Shown here: piece after piece, positions 60,965 through 64,000 of the stretch
Layout: every line of letters starts with the position of its first letter
How positions within the stretch are numbered: position 1 is the first letter of the stretch
Origin: CG2-30-36-16 sp964372115
GTDB lineage: Bacteria; Bacteroidota; Ignavibacteria; Ignavibacteriales; Ignavibacteriaceae
DNA: 64,000 nucleotides
Reading direction: 5' to 3'
NCBI GenBank assembly: GCA_964372115.1
Contig: CAYJPN010000029.1
Span: 1-64,000, forward strand
The notes under the pieces: generated by a model
The model's database searches: none
Told to the model about the DNA's origin: nothing
The model's input: the letters and a program-made list of their open reading frames with translations, nothing else
Program-made: the position numbers and the translations under genes

Positions 60965-62422
60965 ATGAAATTTAAAAACGGAAATAAATTATTAATCGCA
61001 GTTTTCATTTTCTTTGCGGCTTCATGGTCGTTAGCTGCTGTAGATCAGTGTTTAACTTGCCATAAAGATCTTGATGACAAACCTTCAAAATTGTTTCTTG
61101 AAGATGTACATTATAAAGCCGGATTAACTTGCAGCAGTTGTCATGGCGGTAATTCATCAAAGGATGACATGGAGGAAGCGATGAGTCCGTCAAATGGATT
61201 TATCGGCGTGCCACGTAGGGATAAAATTTCCGAAGTGTGTTCAAAGTGTCACTCGAATAATGATTACATGAAAAAACATAATCCGAATATTCTCACCGGT
61301 CAATTTGAAAATTTGAAAGCAAGTGTTCATGGTAAATTATCGCTCGATGGGCGCGGAATGATTGTTCAGTGCATAACCTGTCATAACGCTCACGGAATAA
61401 AAAATGTGCGTGATTCCCGGTCTCCTGTTTATCCAACGAATGTACCCCAGACATGTAACAAATGTCATGGCGATGCTTCCTTCATGCAGACTTACAATCC
61501 ATCACTTACCGTAGATCAGTTAACTAAATATAGGACCAGTGTGCACGGGGTTTTAAACGCAAAAGGAAATATTAAAACAGCCGAATGCGCAAGCTGCCAC
61601 GGAAGTCATAATATTTTAACTTCAAAAGATGTAAGATCAAAAGTTTACAAGTTGAATATTCCCGCCACTTGCGGTAAATGCCATAGCGACAAGGAATACA
61701 TGAAAAGTTTTGCCATTCCGACCGATCAACTTGAAAAATATACAAAAAGTGTACACGGGGTAGCAGTGTTTGAAAAACAGGATTTATCCGCGCCGGTTTG
61801 TAATGATTGCCATGGAAACCACGGCGCAACTCCTCCGGGTCTTGAATCAATTTCAAAAGTATGCGGGACATGCCATGCTCTAAATGCTGAACTCTTTTCT
61901 GCAAGCCCTCACAAAAAAGCATTTGATGATAATAGATATCCTGAGTGCGAAACATGCCACGGCAAACATGAAATATTTATTGCTGCGGATAAACTTCTCG
62001 GAGTAGGGAAGGATGCAGTTTGTATGCAGTGCCATTCCGAAACAAAAAATACCAAAGGTTTTTTTGTAGCAAAGGAAATGAAAAAACTTATCGATAGTCT
62101 TGGTATTTCTGATTCGCTTGCAAAAAATTTCATCTTCCAGGCAGAGCAAAAAGGAATGGATGTGGAAGAAACAAAATTTAAGATGCGCGAAATTCACCAG
62201 GCACGGTTAGAGGCGCGAACAATTGTTCACGCATTTAATAAAGCAAAATTTGAGGCTGTAACATCAAAAGGTTTCAAAGCCTCGGAAGTAACAATTGGCG
62301 AAGCAAAGGCAGCCATAGGTGAGTTTTATTTTCGAAGATACGGTCTGGGAGTAGCGGTTATAATCATCTCGCTTCTAATTCTGGGAATATTCTTTTATAT
62401 AAAAAAAATAGAAAAGCACTAA
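60965..62422 (+). CDS. 11-haem membrane-anchored cytochrome c
   Basis: 485 aa. Seen: an N-terminal signal (LLIAVFIFFAASWSLAAV), 11 CxxCH motifs (CLTCH, CSSCH, CSKCH, CITCH, CNKCH, CASCH, CGKCH, CNDCH, CGTCH, CETCH, CMQCH), several as paired CxxCHGxH repeats typical of the cytochrome c3/NrfB-like layout, then a helical region and a C-terminal TM (VAVIIISLLILGIFFYI). It replaces the usual cytochrome c1 as the electron acceptor of this complex. It starts 1 nt after the cytochrome b stop. Confidence 0.9.
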   Translation: MKFKNGNKLLIAVFIFFAASWSLAAVDQCLTCHKDLDDKPSKLFLEDVHYKAGLTCSSCHGGNSSKDDMEEAMSPSNGFIGVPRRDKISEVCSKCHSNNDYMKKHNPNILTGQFENLKASVHGKLSLDGRGMIVQCITCHNAHGIKNVRDSRSPVYPTNVPQTCNKCHGDASFMQTYNPSLTVDQLTKYRTSVHGVLNAKGNIKTAECASCHGSHNILTSKDVRSKVYKLNIPATCGKCHSDKEYMKSFAIPTDQLEKYTKSVHGVAVFEKQDLSAPVCNDCHGNHGATPPGLESISKVCGTCHALNAELFSASPHKKAFDDNRYPECETCHGKHEIFIAADKLLGVGKDAVCMQCHSETKNTKGFFVAKEMKKLIDSLGISDSLAKNFIFQAEQKGMDVEETKFKMREIHQARLEARTIVHAFNKAKFEAVTSKGFKASEVTIGEAKAAIGEFYFRRYGLGVAVIIISLLILGIFFYIKKIEKH

Positions 62423-62454
62423 ACTTTTTAGTTCATTTTTTTTTAAGGTAAGTT

Positions 62455-64000
62455 ATGAGCAACGCAACAGACAGCAACGAAATTGCAAAATTAATGGATA
62501 TGCTTGACGGCGTAGAAAAACGGCTGTCGACTGTTGAAGCAATCGTAAAAAATTCCTATGCTCCTAAAACTGAAATTCTTAAACCGGTTGCCGCCACGGT
62601 TACAAAGGAAAGTAGTGAGGATATTGAATTTAGACTCGGTGAAAAGTGGTTCGGTAAAATTGGAATTATTGCTTTTTTGTTAGCCGTTGTTAATTTTTTA
62701 GTACTACCGTTTGCAAGCATTCCGCACCACATTATTCTCGGACTCGGTTTTGTAATTGCATTAGGATTAATAAGTTCTTCATTTGCCGGGAAAGGGTTAT
62801 TAAAAACTCTCGCCGGTTACCTTATGGGCAGCGGGTTAATATTGTTATTTATTTCAACCTTAAGGCTGCACTTTTTTTCTACGGAACCTTTTTTAACGGG
62901 TAAAACTACTCTTTTGCTTTTACTTTTTTTTGCAACCGGCATTTCCTTTTTCTTTTCATTAAGAAGAAATTCCAGCCGGCTTACTTCATTGTCGATGTTG
63001 TTTTTCTTTTCAACTGCTCTTATTTCAGATGACCCCATTTTAATATTTGCGGCGCTCATCGTCGGAAGTATAGTAGCAACACTTCTTGATAAAAAGTTTG
63101 GCTGGAACGGTATAACCATATTTGCTCTGGTATTAACTTACCTTGTTCACCTTCTCTGGTATTTAAATAATCCCGTTCTCGGTAAAGAATTGATGATACT
63201 TCAGGAATGGAATCTAAATCTTCTTGTTATTCCGGTTTATATGTTAATTTACGGTGCAGCCAATGCTGTAAAAAAAGATGAAGCAGCGGATGATTATTAT
63301 TCGGTGCTTAAAACTATTTTTAATTCGATTGGCGGTTTCGGTCTTTTTATTTTTGTAGCAATTAATTCAAATTACAATTATTCAGGGTTACTTGGTCTGC
63401 TTCTTTCGATTGTTTTATTTGTCCTTGCGGTTGCACACTGGGCAAACCAAAAGAGTCAGTACTCTACATTTTTATACTCAATGCTTGCTTATGCGGCGTT
63501 AAGTATTTCTATTTTTATTACGTTCCCTTCACCCGGTTATTTTATCTGGTTATGCTGGCAAAGTCTCGCGGTTGTTTCAACGGCGCTTTGGTTCAGATCA
63601 AAATTTATTGTGGTTGCCAATTTTTTCATTTATGTTTCTCTCGTTATAGCTTACGCTGCAAATGCCGGTGCTGCTTCAATGAGCGCAATTAGTTTTGGTA
63701 TAGTTGCGTTAATCAGCGCCCGAATAATGAACTGGCAGAAAGAAAGGCTTGAACTTAGAACCGAAAATTTACGGTTGGGTTATTTAATAATTGCGTTTTT
63801 AACATTGCCATTTGTGTTGTACTCGAACCTTGCTTCCCAGTTTGTAGGTATTTCGTTTATTATCCTTGCCTTTGGTTATTATCTTATAGGAAAAATAATA
63901 AACAATCAAAAATACAGACTGATGGCATCGGGTACGCTTGTACTTTCACTTGTGTATATTTTTATATTCGGATTAACAAGTTCCGAAACCACATACAAAA
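62455..64000 (+). CDS. DUF2339-like polytopic membrane protein, cut by the window end
   Basis: 515 codons are visible from ATG 62455 (AAGG 9 nt upstream) with no stop, so the gene runs past 64000. Seen: a short acidic N-terminal coiled coil (LMDMLDGVEKRLSTVEAIV), then at least a dozen hydrophobic segments in close succession (KWFGKIGIIAFLLAVVNFLV onwards). This is the layout of DUF2339 membrane proteins of unknown function. It follows the 11-haem cytochrome by ~32 nt on the same strand, possibly in the same transcript. Confidence 0.75.
   Translation, partial: MSNATDSNEIAKLMDMLDGVEKRLSTVEAIVKNSYAPKTEILKPVAATVTKESSEDIEFRLGEKWFGKIGIIAFLLAVVNFLVLPFASIPHHIILGLGFVIALGLISSSFAGKGLLKTLAGYLMGSGLILLFISTLRLHFFSTEPFLTGKTTLLLLLFFATGISFFFSLRRNSSRLTSLSMLFFFSTALISDDPILIFAALIVGSIVATLLDKKFGWNGITIFALVLTYLVHLLWYLNNPVLGKELMILQEWNLNLLVIPVYMLIYGAANAVKKDEAADDYYSVLKTIFNSIGGFGLFIFVAINSNYNYSGLLGLLLSIVLFVLAVAHWANQKSQYSTFLYSMLAYAALSISIFITFPSPGYFIWLCWQSLAVVSTALWFRSKFIVVANFFIYVSLVIAYAANAGAASMSAISFGIVALISARIMNWQKERLELRTENLRLGYLIIAFLTLPFVLYSNLASQFVGISFIILAFGYYLIGKIINNQKYRLMASGTLVLSLVYIFIFGLTSSETTYK

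Overview
The window is AT-rich, gene-dense bacterial DNA that fits the Ignavibacteria (Chlorobi/Bacteroidetes side of the FCB group). The best pointer is the last ~85 residues of the 1925-residue secreted protein (49154-54931). They carry the NYPNPFNPTTTIRY-type type IX secretion (T9SS) sorting domain typical of Ignavibacteria. A papain-like protease with a DUF4384-like tail, a TonB-dependent receptor with a carboxypeptidase-regulatory-like N-terminus, and a Rieske/cytochrome b/multihaem cytochrome c cluster fit the same group. This placement is inference; there is no rRNA in the window.

Region 1 (about 1.4-19.6 kb) is a complete type III-B CRISPR-Cas locus. One tightly coupled operon (1377-12957) encodes a DHH-phosphoesterase-like/CorA fusion, Cmr1-like, Cas10 (GGDD present, no HD nuclease), Cmr3, Cmr4, Cmr5, Cmr6 with a long coiled-coil insertion, a four-TM coiled-coil membrane protein, a vWA-like lipoprotein and Cas6. 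A decayed four-helix-bundle gene and a promoter-like site separate it from a reverse transcriptase-Cas1 fusion, a Cas2 with Asn at the usual catalytic Asp, and a 47-repeat array read left to right. There is no CARF effector. By analogy with the Bacteroides fragilis CorA/NrN systems, the predicted pathway is: target RNA binding, SAM-AMP synthesis by Cas10, opening of the CorA channel, and signal removal by the DHH domain. Here channel and putative off-switch are one polypeptide, and the operon adds two envelope proteins of unknown role. This is the most novel part of the window.

Region 2 (19.6-22.6 kb) is an accessory patch: a structured dispersed repeat in two copies flanking an antitoxin/PIN-toxin pair, then a divergent hipBA operon with two operator-like repeats.

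Region 3 (22.6-41.1 kb) is mostly housekeeping: Hsp20-DnaK-Hsp20 with paired inverted repeats and a sigma-54-like promoter, a YdeI-like protein, a membrane acyltransferase-like protein, RuvB, an M1 peptidase, thiamine pyrophosphokinase with a Na+/solute symporter, TerC, TyrRS, SmpB, a secreted alpha-glucan hydrolase with a sugar MFS transporter, and two orphan proteins.

Region 4 (41.1-55.0 kb) is the cell envelope: TonB receptor plus TPR-like protein, patatin, a papain-like protease, a small membrane-anchored protein, a caspase-like protease with Ig-like repeats, and the giant T9SS protein.

Region 5 (55.6-64 kb) is respiration and its control: a histidine kinase with a periplasmic haem-c motif (CLRCH), an NtrC-type sigma-54 activator, paired upstream repeats and a -24/-12 promoter, a degenerate receiver protein, Rieske, cytochrome b, an 11-haem cytochrome c, and a DUF2339-like membrane protein cut by the window end.
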